From positions 152,037,368 to 152,101,367 of the forward strand of contig CM030358.1 in assembly GCA_017893485.1 (NCBI GenBank): 64,000 nucleotides of DNA. Reading direction: 5' to 3'. Both the position numbers and the translations under genes were made by a program. The DNA is from Hemerocallis citrina (Eukaryota > Streptophyta > Magnoliopsida > Asparagales > Asphodelaceae). Below, piece after piece: positions 22,864 through 34,135 of this stretch. The notes below the pieces were generated by a model. It saw only the letters and a list, made by a program, of their open reading frames with translations, ran no database searches and was not told the DNA's origin. Positions within the stretch are counted from its first letter, which is position 1, and each line of letters begins with the position of its first letter.

Positions 22864-25800
22864 TGTCACGCCCCGCTTCCCAAAATACGGGAATACGAGC
22901 CCGTGACGAAGGCCCAGCGAATGATTTTAATATCATTCATAAGCTGTATCAGTTTCAACTCAACAATACTAAAAGAAATAAACCACAATCACACAAATAA
23001 TAACATCACAGAACAATAACTGAATTCAAGAGTTTAATAATCTAACATAATAATCAATACTGAGAAAAACAAATAGTAGTTACGGGTCAAAGGCCCGGGG
23101 TACAAGACTAAACAATGAATGAATTACAAATGAATGAAGAAGAACATGAAAAGAAATAGTTTATTATTATGCAGTTGCTTCGATATAAAAGTACTGCTCG
23201 CCAACTCCTTCCGGCAAATCCTCAGGTTCACCTGTAGCTGGGGTAACTAAAGAAGAAAAAAAAATGTCCTCAGAGCAAGTACGGACAGCAAGGAGTGAAA
23301 AACAGAGAGTAAAGGAGTAAGGCACATGTAGGAAATATGAATCAAGATCAAATTGCAAGGACAATAATGGTATTAATAGCAATGGTCTTTATCAAGTATA
23401 TATACATATCAACTAGGTCTATTATCAAGTTGTTTCTCCTATCTAGTGCACATACTACTGCGTCCCATACCACAGGTTCGATGCACGCATAGCAGTGTTC
23501 GTTTTAGACTTCGTAGTGGAGTCTACAGAGCGTGTACTCGGTGTAACAAGATAGCAAGATAACAAGTTCACGTCTTCACAAGTAATTCTCCACCTTCCAT
23601 GTCAAGTTCATGTAACAAGATAACAAGATAACAAGTTCACGTCTCCACAAGTAATTCTCCACCTTTCATGTCATGTTCATGTAACAAGATAACAAGATAA
23701 CAAGTTCACGTCTCCACAAATAATTCTCCACCTTCCATGTAACAAGAGGGCCCTACCGAGTACATTTTCTGAGACTGTCCACTACTAGGTCAACCCTTAG
23801 AAACCCCGGCTTGTTTAGTATTTTATTACTAAGTCATATATGTGCATGCGAGTGGTTATAAGAATGTCAAGGGAGTGATAATAATGCAGCAACATGATGT
23901 ATTACACAATAATAAGCAAGAAGTAGCAAATCTGAAATAGCTGACACAGTTACACTACAACAGGTATTACTCCTAGGATACAACTCCAAATTCGAACTTC
24001 CAGGATGCTATGGATATCTAGACAGATAGAGCTACAAGTTATATTCAGGAACCTTCTGCTAGTTTTGATTGTATCTAGGTTAAAAACTCTATTCTTTGCA
24101 GAATAGCTGTTCTGGCAGCAACTATATGTCAACTTCTAAGGGTTAGAAACATGGTATAAATACAATATAAAAATCTACAAAAATTTGAGGTGAACCCTCA
24201 ACATGTCTATAAGGTTCCTGAAAAAATTCATAGCATTATAATACTGTTTACATGGTATTTCACTATCAAATATGTCGAGGTTACAGTAATTCTGCAGTCG
24301 GGAAAATGCAGACCAGCATGGACTAAAAAGGTTATATCTCACAGCTCGTGACTCCGAATTAGGATCTATCACTTGGGTTGGAAACTAGACTCAGTAGGCT
24401 AAAACTACCTTTTATATCAGATGGGCTAATTCTCAAGTTAACATGGTCGAAACCTCTGTGCCAACCAGTATGAGCAGCAAGAATTTTATAAAAACTATCA
24501 CGTTTATATTCATCAAGTGGTTAATTATCGAGTTATTGTATCATGCATGTGTCAAGACTAATGTGCATCAAGTAATGTGGATTTTTCTAGTATACAAGTC
24601 AAGTTCATTATGTCGAGTTCAAGTCACGAGATCTCAAGTAATAACATGTATTTAATCACGACGTGTTTTTCTCATGTACAAGTTCTATTTATTTTATTCA
24701 TGTCAAATATGTATCTAGACTTGAGTTTGAGTCAATGGATAATAATAAGAGGTCAGAAGTACGTCGGGTTAGCTCGTGTAAACCCTCGATACTCCTAACG
24801 GGAAGGGACACAGGGCAAATTATGATAATTGAGATGGAACTACTTGCATAAGAGGTCAATTAATCTTGAACTAGAATAAATAAAATAGTTCAAGTGGACT
24901 TGCCTTTTTCCTTGTAGACGATTCAATAAAATAAGAATAACGGGATCAGAATCTCGGGGAGCAATCCCAAGAATACGAGCAAAAATCGAACGAGAAAACC
25001 AACAGCAACAGCAGCAAACAGTAGGTTATCCCCACACCGGATCGGCCAAACAGCAGAACAACAAGATTGGATTATATGCGGCCGAACACGAAACAACAAA
25101 GCACTCCAATCAGATTGCATCTTTACACCGGATCGGCCAGAACACCACACAGCAGAATCGGATTCGCTGTGCACGCAACACCGAACAGCAAATGCCCCCA
25201 CTCACAGTCCTCACTCGCAGTCCTCTTTCTTCCTTACTTCGACTGAGCGAGAGAAAGTGGGCGGGAGAGAGGCTCGGCGACTACGGCGGTGCCTCGAGAC
25301 GCGGTGGCGACTGGGTGAGGCGACCGGAGGTGCGACGAGTGACGCGCTGGTTGGGAAGCGATGCGGCGTTGACGCTCTGTTTTTGGTTCGAAAATAGGGG
25401 AGAGCGGGAAGTTGGATTCGGGTGTCGAAGGCGAGGATGGCGATGAAGGTAAGGAGGTGGTGGTGTTGGTGACGGGGAAGCGAAGTGCCGTTGGTTTCTT
25501 TGGGTTCGGTGATGGGGTGATGGAACGAGACGGTGATAGAGGTAGGGGATGATTCAAGAGAAGATAATGGCATTGAGGACGTGGGTGAAGGATGGTGACG
25601 GAGGGAGGTTTGAGTTCGTTTTGGGCTGTTTTTAGGTGGAGGTGAGAACAGGGAAGGAGAAGTGAGCGGGGGGGGGGGGGGGGGGTTGATTTGGTTTTGG
25701 AAACATGAGAGGGAGAGAGAACGGGAGAGAAAGAGAAAGGGGGGGGGGTTGGTTTAGAGTGGTTCTGATTTGTGGGAGAGTGGGGGATTTTTAATATAAT

Positions 25801-26119
25801 AAAATAAAGAGAAGATTATGGGGAGTTAGAGATACGTGGGATTGAGGGAAGAAAGAGTCTGGGTTTTAGTTAGGGAAAGTGGGTTTGGGTAGACTAAGTT
25901 TTTGGGTCCACTATCCAATAAGGGAAATGGGTTGGGCTTCCATATGGATGGGCCAAAATGCAATAATACAATAAATAATTGGAATTAGTGAGCCCACAAC
26001 ATGACAAAGGCCCAAATACAATAAATTTAGGGGGGGGGGGGGAGGAGGAGGGGGGGGGGGGAATGTATCAATAGAAATACAAGGAATAATAATCCGTACA
26101 ATCGGAAACAGGGGTTACA
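22864..26119 (-). mobile_element. 5' LTR of the Tekay element
   Basis: It is 3,256 bp, TGTCACGCC to GGTTACA on the plus strand. Length differences from the other LTR are mainly in runs of G (25668-25686 and 26030-26062) and in the GA tract. It holds the conserved box at 23459-23472 and the 69-bp array at 23543-23739. Confidence 0.95.
23543..23739. repeat. 69-bp tandem repeat in 5' LTR
   Basis: Three copies matching those at 15162-15358, with a few substitutions. The copy number is the same in both LTRs, so the array predates insertion. Confidence 0.9.
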
Positions 26120-27132
26120 CATCTATCAATCAATTCACCAAACATTCACTTCATTTCTAACTAGTCTATTTTTAAACAAACACATGGCCAAATTTACTCA
26201 TTTTCTTAGCAATTTCATCAATTAAATTCCTAGCATGATATCTACATTAGAAGTAGAGAAATTACCCACCTTAATTGAAGAAAAACAAAAGAACTCCTAG
26301 GGAAACTCCTTGAACACGCGATCTCCTCCTAGTTGTAAGCCTTCTCCTCCTTGCTTGTGCACACCAAAGCGCTCCTCCTCCTTGTACAAGATGAACCCGA
26401 GCCTTCCTTTCCTTGATGAATGCTAGGCCGGCCTCCAATTGGTGCAAGAACACACAAATCCAACTCTCTCAATCTTTTTCCTCACAATTTTCTTACACTC
26501 TATCTTTTCTTCTCACTTCATAAATTCTAATGGTTCAAGAGAAATGAATGGCTAGCGGGGCTATTTATATACTTTTTAGGGTCAAATGAAGGGCTAAGAT
26601 TAACTTGATGAAAGTAGATTAGGGGCTAGGATGTATTAGGGAGTTAGAACAACTACCCATGAACACAAAACTACCTCTCCACTACTCCATCTCTCCCACC
26701 TCCTCATGTAGCAATCCGGCCACCCCATGCACACTCAAAACACGTGCTAGTGCAATGCACATGTCACTCTAAGCACACCTAGTTACTAGTTGTTCATGCA
26801 TTTGTTAAATAATTGTTACAAAAATAAGTCTACCCTACAAGTTGTCTCATTTAAATGAGAATAAACTAGTGGGCTCAAATTAGTGGGCTAAAAGTCTATG
26901 GGCTTATTAATTAAAATAATTAATTTAATTAGCGTGGGCTAGATTTAAATAATTAGGTCTATGATTTAAAATAGGCTTTTAAATAAAAAAGAGAATAATT
27001 AAAATACTTTGTCCATGCTATAAAATAAAAAAGTTGTAAGGGTAAAATGTACATAAATTTGTACGTGCTAAATACGCAAAATCAAACAAACTATATTAAA
27101 TTATAATTGAAAAATCTGGATGTTACACGCTG

Positions 27133-27266
27133 GCAGTGTGGCCAGGGGCAGTACGCAAGAATTAGCTGAATCAGGGTACTCCACTCCACATTGGCTAGAA
27201 AAGAGATCCTGCACTAGGTTGCATGTCTCGGGCTCAGCGAGGACGCTGAATTCTTAAGGGTGTGTG
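27133..27266 (+). mobile_element. Second half of element A internal region with purine tract
   Basis: It continues the sequence broken by LTR B1 at 8924. It ends GAATTCTTAAGGGTGTGTG directly before the 3' LTR start, in the place and form of a polypurine tract. There is no coding sequence. Confidence 0.75.
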
Positions 27267-27277
27267 TGTAGCACCAC

Positions 27278-27335
<58 letters not shown>

Positions 27336-27476
27336 TTGCCCCATTGGAGATTCTATAGGGGGTGGTCCATGGGGATTTAATTTTTAAAATTAGAATTTAT
27401 GTGCTTTGGCTGCACATTGTTGTGTTTGCTGCTGTCACGTGGGTGACATGGCAGTGGTGGGGACGCAGAAGGAGAG

Positions 27477-27611
27477 GGGCAGCCATAGGTGCTTTGCTCT
27501 CCCCTTGTTGTGGGTGTGAAGTGGAGGTGGGGCCCGGGTTGGGGCTAGCTGTGTGTGCATTAGCACGCGCGAGAAAGAGGATGAGTATGGGAATGATTAA
27601 TCCCACATCGG

Positions 27612-27679
<68 letters not shown>

Positions 27680-27817
27680 GGGGCAGCCTTAGGTGCTTTG
27701 ATCTCCCCTTGTTGTGGGTGTGAAGTGGAGGTGGGGCCCGGGTTGGGGCTAGCTGTGTGTGCATTAGCACGCGTGAGAAAAAGGATGAGTATGGGAATGA
27801 TTAATCCCACATCGGGT
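27477..27817. repeat. 137-bp direct duplication around a TA tract
   Basis: Blocks 27477-27613 and 27681-27817 differ at only a handful of bases and are separated by a (TA)n tract. Both start GGGCAGCC and end CACATCGGGT. Confidence 0.9.
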
Positions 27818-27837
27818 ATGTATATATATATATATGG

Positions 27838-27999
27838 GAAATGCTCCATTGAAAATACAAATGTTGTGAAAACACGTGAAAACAACTTAGGCCGTTGTTG
27901 GAGGTTATAATGTATTATAACCTAGGCCGTTGTTTCCAACAACGGCCTAGGTGGTTTTCCACGTTTTCATTGCTACAGTACGTTTTCAATGGAGCATTG

Positions 28000-28000
<1 letters not shown>
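27838..28000. mobile_element. 163-bp foldback MITE in a TA tract
   Basis: It starts GAAATGCTCCATTGAAAA and the reverse complement of its end is GCAATGCTCCATTGAAAA. The inner halves AGGCCGTTGTTGGA and TCCAACAACGGCCT pair too, so nearly the whole element is a hairpin. It lies in TATATA on both sides; a TA duplication would be invisible there. Confidence 0.8.
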
Positions 28001-28032
<32 letters not shown>

Positions 28033-28033
<1 letters not shown>

Positions 28034-28459
28034 CATTGGTATAAATACACGAAATTCGGATCCGACCCGGAACTGACCCGGCCTATCTAGGTCCGGGTCC
28101 TAAAATGGGACCCGTTGTACTTTCGGGTCCGGGTCTCCTCAAAAGAGACCCGACATGGACCCGGACCCGTTAAAAAAAAACCAAAAAGTCAACTTAAAAA
28201 TAAATATTCTATCATCATCCCTCCCTCCTTCCTCCTCAATTCTAAATCTTCACTTTCCAAACTCAAAACTCATGCCTTTTTCTTCTATCCTCTATTCTAA
28301 ATCCTCCACACGCCGCCTCCGCTTGCTGCTCACACTCCAGCTCCTACCCGAATGGGTACGAATATTTTAGTAGGACTCGGACCCAGAACCAGACCCGGTC
28401 CTCACGGGTCCAGGTCCGGGTAGTGAAGGACCCGACCCGATCCGACCCGATACCAATGC
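28033..28459. mobile_element. 427-bp MITE rich in GGGTCCGGGT
   Basis: The ends are GCATTGGTAT and its reverse complement ATACCAATGC. Subterminal GGACCCGGACCCG and GGGTCCGGGTC blocks are inverted to each other around a CT-rich centre. It sits in the same TA tract as the MITE at 27838. The two open frames inside have no domain. Confidence 0.75.
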
Positions 28460-28651
28460 TATATATATAAATAAAATTGTCTTTGATCAAAAGTCACCAA
28501 ATTGGTTAACCACCTTTTGAGAGATAGCCTGTGGTGAGCAGTTGTTAGAATAATCGCTGAGCAGGGCCGGGGTGTTACAGATTGAGTGAGAATGCAAAAT
28601 GCATGGTCGTGCTCAAATGTGTCAGTATGAGATATTGATCTCATTTGTTTA

Positions 28652-28841
28652 ATGTAACACCGCGTAAAATTGAGTTATTACAATTTTGCACAACATGTGT
28701 TACACACATGTATTTTGTACAGTTACGTGTAATATCCATAACATTATTAATATAAATATTTTTACGTATTTTTTATTTCGATTGTTTATAAACATTTTCC
28801 GTTCTCTCGAAAATCATTTTCTCCTATTTTAAGCAAACTCA

Positions 28842-28903
<62 letters not shown>
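28652..28903 (+). mobile_element. 5' start of LTR E and (TA)n tract
   Basis: It starts TGTAACACCGCGTAAAATTG, aligning with the sense-strand start of LTR C (rc of 7666-7440) through CAATTTTGCAC.ACATGTGTTACA and ACGTGTAATATCC. It runs into about 28 TA units at 28847-28903 and stops. The rest of the LTR probably resumes beyond 41970. Positions 28580-28651 are short flank of element A with no feature. Confidence 0.6.
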
Positions 28904-28905
<2 letters not shown>

Positions 28906-29489
28906 ATATATCTAAAAATAGGATTAAATTAGGACCATTCAAATCGGACACGAATATTAAAGCTCAGGGGTAAAACGGTAATTTCACCTACAAACGGGTC
29001 TGAAATGGGAACTGGGTCTTTCTTCAAAGCCCAATAACCCATAAACGGATCTGTATTACTGGGTACGGGTCCCAACCCATTACAAACCAGTTCAAAAGGA
29101 TAAAAAGGAATCCAGATTCATAATTATCCCTAAGAAGTGATCTTAACCGCTTCTATCCATTCACACTGAGAAGTAGAGATATGTTCATATCTCGAAACGG
29201 ATCCCTAAGGCGACTATAAATACCCCCTCTTCCCCCACTGTTACCAGGTAATCAATACTTTTCCAATAAAAGCTCTTTCTTAATCATTCAGATTACTGAC
29301 AAGAGCATCGGAGGGTGCATCGCCGGGATCCATCCCGGTGTCTCGCACTTTTTGCAGGTTCGCAGCAGCGGCAAGAGACCAAGTCAACACATCAGTGAAG
29401 GTCAACAGGTCAACAGGTTTGCCTTGTTCGTTTTTCCAAGAATCCACAAATTCTATCTGTTTGCTCCCACACCAAAATCAGCAGCAACA
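28904..29489 (+). mobile_element. LTR of a second Tat-lineage element
   Basis: It starts TGATATATC and ends just before a Tat-type primer site. It has a TATA box (29215-29222) followed by CCCCCTCTTCCCCC, and after it GCATCGGAGGGTGCATCGCCGGGATCC, which parallels GTCGGAGGGTCCGCCACCGGGAT in the Tat LTR at 57600. No gag follows, so only the LTR and primer site remain. Confidence 0.65.
29215..29222 (+). promoter_or_regulatory. TATA box of Tat LTR 2
   Basis: TATAAATA sits in GCGACTATAAATACCCCC, in the same relative position as the TATAAATA of the other Tat LTR at 57507. Confidence 0.65.
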
Positions 29490-29492
29490 GAT

Positions 29493-29509
29493 TGGCGCTG
29501 TCTGTGGGA
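29493..29509 (+). other. Primer-binding site, Tat type
   Basis: TGGCGCTGTCTGTGGGA differs at one base from the site at 57846-57862. The sequence beyond it (29510-29950) is purine-rich, with no gag similarity and no gene. Confidence 0.7.
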
Positions 29510-29949
29510 ATCCGAACTTAGTATCCAACACTAAGTATTCCTCACTAAGTATCAAATTTCTCAAAAATTACTCAATAAATAAACAATCAATTTGGGTCAC
29601 ATTATTAACAATAAGTGGAAAAAATTTGTAACCAACACCAACAATCAACCATCATAATACTAGGCATACCTCTTTAGGGTTTGGAGATTGGATATGATTT
29701 GGGGATTTCAAAAATCTGTAGTGAGGAGAGTGATTAGGTATAGATGAAGTGCGAGGAGAGAGATCGGGTGGAGAAGAAGCAAACTTGGATTAATGGAATT
29801 TTGGGGGAGAAATTAGGGGTTAGGGTTTTGGGTTTTCTGGAGAAAAATAGAGAGGCCGCTTTTGGGGAAGAGGGGTAAAAGAAGAAAACGAAATGAGATA
29901 GAGAGAGACAGTCGGGGTCGACTGTATCTTCAAAGCAATTGGGCTCACC

Positions 29950-30125
29950 TAAGGTCGCGATTGGGAATAGCGACCTCAGTTAGCAAAGGTCGCTACTGAC
30001 ATTAGCGACTGTAGTTACACAAACTCTATACAATACTCCCTCTATAATCTATTAAGTGTGGGAGTACAATGTTGGTCGCTATGAAGAGGCCGCTATTCCC
30101 AATAGCGGCCGCTGCTGACGTGGCA
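29950..30125. other. Unclassified GGTCGCTA-rich inverted sequence
   Basis: Repeats of GGTCGC, GCGACC, CGCTATTCCCAATAGCG and a short TACTCCCTC...GTGGGAGTA inverted pair (30034-30066) are present. Such motifs occur near termini of plant CACTA elements, and the short pair resembles a Stowaway end, but neither can be proved. Positions 30126-30272 hold nothing recognised. Confidence 0.3.
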
Positions 30126-30272
30126 GTGGCTAGCCCATGAACGCTAATAGTTTGGGAACTGGCCTAAAATTGCAAATAGTTTCAAAAAGTGGCCTAGTAT
30201 GACAAAAAATTCTGAAAGAAACATGGTTCAAAAACACCATAGATGCTTTCTTAAAGACATGGTTCCTATATA

Positions 30273-30438
30273 TCTATATAATAAATTACAAAGAAAGCTA
30301 TCAAGTGGCTCTCCTTTAATCTCCCCCAAAATTAATGGCCCATATCTAATATCACAAAACACATCCCCCCACCCAAAAGTTTTCCTCCCAAAACTCAAAT
30401 TCAAATCCCCCCCACCCAAACAACTTATTTATTTATTT

Positions 30439-30514
<76 letters not shown>

Positions 30515-30712
30515 AAACATGGACTTTTATACCCTAATTTATAATTATTTTTCACCATATACTAATGAAAACATGGACTTTTATTTACAACTAATTATTG
30601 TCATATTATTCAAATTCAGCTACATAATTGTTGATTTACTATTTACAAAGTTTTTCATATGTTGTATCGTTCTGAAGACGTGCCGTAGGCACGTGGCCAC
30701 AGGCAAATCTAG
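30273..30712 (+). mobile_element. Non-autonomous Helitron
   Basis: The 5' end TCTATATAATAAA follows an A. The 3' end has the hairpin ACGTGCCGTAGGCACGT about a dozen bases before terminal CTAG, followed by T, as expected for Helitron insertion between A and T. It is 440 bp with no coding capacity and holds a (CT)n(TA)n tract. It needs Rep/helicase from an autonomous partner. The same family is at 48268-48857. Confidence 0.85.
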
Positions 30713-30900
30713 TCTATATAATAAAATATAAAGAAAGCTATCGAGTGTCTCTCCTTCAATCTCCCAAAAATCAAAGGCCCAGATCTAACTTCACAAAACA
30801 CATTTTCCTCCCCAAAACTCAAATTCAAATCCCTCACCCAAAACACCTTATTTATTTATTTAATTATTTCTCTCTCCCTCCCCCCTCCCTCTCTTCTATT
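30713..30900 (+). mobile_element. 5' part of a second Helitron in tandem
   Basis: A new TCTATATAATAAAATATAAAG start abuts the CTAG of the preceding Helitron and runs about 170 bp parallel to it (AAGAAAGCTATC, AATCTCCC, CACAAAACACAT, CTTATTTATTTATTTAA). No 3' terminus was found, so it is truncated or hidden in the AT-rich sequence beyond. Confidence 0.6.
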
Positions 30901-31854
30901 CAAAAAATTAAGAAAATAAAATTTTAAAAAATTTCAAAAAATTTAAAAAAAATTTAAAAACTAAAAAACAAAAAAAATAAAAACTTTAAAAGCTTTAAAA
31001 TTAATTCAAAAAAATAAAAAACTTATAAAAAAATTATTTATTTTTAAATTTTAAAAAAGTTAAAAATTTAAAAATTTAAAATTTTGATTTTTTTATAAAA
31101 TTAAAAAAACAAAAAAATTCTCATTCTAATTTTTAATTTTGTGTGTGCAGAGGATTACTTAGTTTTTTGCTGACTCGAATTTTGTGTGTGCATGAGATCT
31201 AAGTTCAGAGAGGTATGATTGTTTCATTTTTGGGTTTAAAATTTTTTAATTTTGTGATTTATTTGATGCGTTTTTTATTGGTTTTGATTTAAGGTGTACG
31301 CAAGTGAGAGATGGATTATTTGGTGGCCACAATTTAGGCTTCCAAACCATAGCTGGATAGGTAAGCTGATCAGCAACCTAAAACAACTTGGCAAATATGC
31401 AACATTAATTTCTTTACTATAAGAGAAAATACTATCGTGAAGTGTTTTCTTCACTGGTTATTAGAAACCGTGGATAACATAACATATAAGAACTTTTTGT
31501 ATATGTTTGGATATATAGGATTAAGATGACTGAAGTTTACCAGTGAAGGGTGCAAACTCTCCACTTAAGAAAGACAACTAAAGTAAATTTGTTATTTATC
31601 TATTTTTTTTTATAAAGGTGCAGTGAGGAGACAAAGTGGAGATAAAAGAAATGATTAGCTTGGTTTAGAGTTTTGAGAACTTCATGTATTTCATTTTGGT
31701 TGAAATAATAATAAGAGGTATTTCAATTGCAAACTAAGTCTCAGACAAACAAATGTTTACTCTCTCTCTCTCTCTCTCATTTTATACCCAATCTAACCAA
31801 ACTATCTCTCTTTGTGTCTTCATTTTTTTCTCTCTCCTTTACTGCCTTTCCCAG

Positions 31855-31930
<76 letters not shown>
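30901..31930. other. AT-rich non-coding stretch with (CT)n(TA)n
   Basis: Positions 30901-31130 are runs of A and T. Positions 31140-31740 are unremarkable AT-rich sequence with no coding region. A (CT)n tract at 31855-31895 runs into (TA)n up to 31930, where a MITE begins. Confidence 0.5.
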
Positions 31931-31934
<4 letters not shown>

Positions 31935-32273
31935 AGCCATTCAATTGAGAACTAATTTGGTGAGAACTCAGTGAGAGCTCAAGGAGTATACCCCCATGAA
32001 AAATCCGAAACGGCCATCTTGTTCTACATGCCTTAGATCGCATAACATTAAGAAATCACGTAATTTGATGTTCGTTTTCCCATGATTTCATCATCACAAA
32101 ATTATATGGTTGAAAATTCTACTCTATTTGATGGATGGGCAAATGAACTTCAAATTATTTGAATTCTTTATGTTATGCTATCTAAGGTGTGTAAAACGAG
32201 ATGGTCGGTTCGGATTTTTCATGGATGGTCTACTCCGTGAGTTCTCACCAAAATTAGTTCTCAACAGAAGGGC

Positions 32274-32276
<3 letters not shown>
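31931..32276. mobile_element. MITE with about 45-bp terminal inverted repeats
   Basis: Its left end reads GGGAGCCATTCAATTGAG, then AACTAATTTGGTGAGAACTCA. The reverse complement of the right end reads GTGAGCCCTTCTGTTGAG, then AACTAATTTTGGTGAGAACTCA. It is flanked by TA repeats, consistent with a TA target, and has no coding capacity. Confidence 0.75.
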
Positions 32277-32313
<37 letters not shown>

Positions 32314-33045
32314 AGCGCCCCGAATTTCTAATATAATATCTTAGAAAATACGTGGCACAATTTCCAGCATCAGCTTCAATGTAATAGTACACATAGCCCA
32401 AAAACACAGATAATTTTTATTTCAAACTTTTATTACAACAATCATTTACAACACAGCGAAATATAAAACACCTTGAATTACAAACTTTCTTTTTACAAGA
32501 CTTCTTTTACAAAATTTACACAAAAGCTCTATTACATAAATTTATCTCAAGCATTCGAACCCCAAGCTCTAAGCAACAACAACCTGTAAACATGAGGCTA
32601 GAGATGATCCCTAACCCCCAAAACTAAAGGGGTCTGCCATAAAGGTGTGAGGGACATAATAACAAAGCAACATAATTAATCATAAAATATAAAGTTATCC
32701 ACAACATGTATCATCAGCAAGAATAAGGGATGAGAAATAACAAATAATTAAAGCATGAAAACATCATGGAATGAAAACAACAAGTGGTAATTCATGAAAA
32801 CTTCAAGTGATTCTAGACCAAGTGTCAAGTGTAGGAAAAACAGGAAACACAAATATAAAACCAAGTCATGAAAACACAAGCTCTATATGCTGGCTCTCTA
32901 ATGTGTACTTGTCAGATTCTATGCATTCCATAGTACATAGGTCCGGTGCAAGCCCTTAACGATCTCCACTTTATAGGGATAACCCCTCGTTATGCCACTA
33001 ATCCTACTACGGTGATGGGAAACAAGATCCAGAATACTCTGCGAA

Positions 33046-33275
33046 TATGCACCACAGCCCTCGACGCGCAAGCATCATGTAAGATAGCTCAAAAACAACC
33101 GAAGAATCATCTCCCAAACCCCGTGTACCCCACGAATAAGCTTGCAAGGCCCTCGACGTGCAGATACACCAGGTACATTCCGTGAATAAGCCTACCGACC
33201 CTCGACACGTGAATGCACCCTGCATGCTCCGTGAATAGGCCTGTAGACCCTCGACACGCGAACACACAAATGTCC
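33046..33275. repeat. About 58-bp tandem repeat in LTR F
   Basis: Four diverged units share GTGAATAAGCCT..CGACCCTCGACACG. The motif CCTCGACRYG recurs at about 33058, 33152, 33200 and 33248. Confidence 0.6.
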
Positions 33276-33779
33276 TCTCGAGACATAACAACAACCAGTC
33301 CTGGAACGCATACGTTGGACTAAAAAAACCATGAGCCTGTACTTACATTTTCCAAGTTCCATCGCATTCCCACTAGTGCCTGTCCTTAAGTTGATTATTA
33401 TTAAACCAAAAAAATTCCCATCTCTAGAGTTAGTGTATCCTGCCGGACTTAAATACTCAACAACAACTAAACCAAGACCTCCCAGGTCTAACTCAACAAA
33501 TCTCAACTGCCGGTTCACAGGACTCCCACTCAACTCCTAGAGATCTCAACAAGACCAAAATTCACCAATCCATCGTCAAAACGATCAAAGGGAGAAACCT
33601 CTCCAATCAACAACCCAAATATTTATGAAGTTCCAAAATCCAAATCCAACAATGAAATATATTGAAAACATATGTTCTGTTGAAATAATAATATTTAGAA
33701 TAGTAAGTCATAGATCCAAAAACATTTAAAGAATTAGTCGTTTAAAGAACATCAGAATACCTCAAGAAAATATCTGCAA

Positions 33780-34135
33780 CAGTCGACTGTAAAAGGGTCG
33801 CCAGTTGACTGTCCAGAGCAAAAAACCAACATCTTTAAGAAAAATAAATTCTAAGTGTTGACGGTCGACTGTAAAAGACACCATTCGACTGTCCAGAGAG
33901 AAATCCAACATTTTTAAGAAATAAATTCTAAGTAGTAGCAGTCGACTGTAAAAGGGTATAGGTCGACTGTCCAGAGTGAAAAATACAATAACTTCGAGAA
34001 AATAATTCTAAGTGGAACCAGTCGACTGTAAAAGTCCTCAGTCGACTGTCCAGAATGAAATTTCAAGAAAACTATTGAAAAGAGCAGTCGGGTCGTGCCA
34101 GTCGACTGTAAAGGTCACGCTAGTCGACTGTCGAC
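33780..34135. repeat. About 80-bp repeat with paired GTCGACTGT motifs
   Basis: Five units, each with a CAGTCGACTGTAAA half and, 12-20 bp later, GTCGACTGTCCAGAG, separated by AT-rich spacers ending TTCTAAGTG. GTCGAC is itself palindromic. Motif copies are better conserved than spacers. Confidence 0.8.

Larger units (their letters stand above)
14484..26119 (-). mobile_element. Tekay/Del Ty3-gypsy retrotransposon (complete length)
   Basis: It is 11,636 bp with LTRs at 14484-17716 and 22864-26119, flanked by CATCT at 14479-14483 and 26120-26124. On the minus strand the order is 5' LTR, primer site, gag, PR, RT-RNase H, integrase, chromodomain, purine tract, 3' LTR, the chromovirus order. In the first 265 aligned LTR bases I count 8 differences, about 3%. 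The coding region has 11 in-frame stops, a frameshift near 20985, and two insertion- or intron-like segments. It is full length but cannot make pol as it stands. Confidence 0.95.
8925..27127 (-). mobile_element. Solo LTR B1 (split into three pieces)
   Basis: Its pieces are 8925-10620, 13933-14483 and 26125-27127, together about 3.25 kb, close to the 3,307 bp of related LTR B2. It runs from TGTAACACCCC to GGATGTTACA and is flanked by CGCTG at 8920-8924 and 27128-27132. The order and total length fit only if B2 and the Tekay element inserted into a single LTR. The conserved box at 9346-9359 shows the sense strand is minus. No internal region is present, so it is a solo LTR left by LTR-LTR recombination. 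Its open frames show no domain. Confidence 0.85.
27267..28579 (+). mobile_element. 3' LTR of element A, enlarged by later events
   Basis: It matches the 545-bp 5' LTR at both ends but is 1,313 bp long. The extra length is a 137-bp internal duplication, two MITEs at 27838 and 28033, and expanded TA tracts. The last 120 bp (AAAAGTCACCAAATTGGTTAACC... to GTTACA) align directly with 8740-8837. The 182-codon frame at 27362-27910 is LTR sequence plus a Tyr-Ile repeat from the TA tract and is not a gene. Confidence 0.85.

Noticed and set aside
27362..27910. Frames with long Tyr-Ile runs
   Set aside because: Produced by the TA microsatellite and the duplicated LTR block.
29950..30125. CACTA transposon end
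   Set aside because: Only GGTCGCTA-type motifs; no CACTA terminus or 3-bp duplication found.
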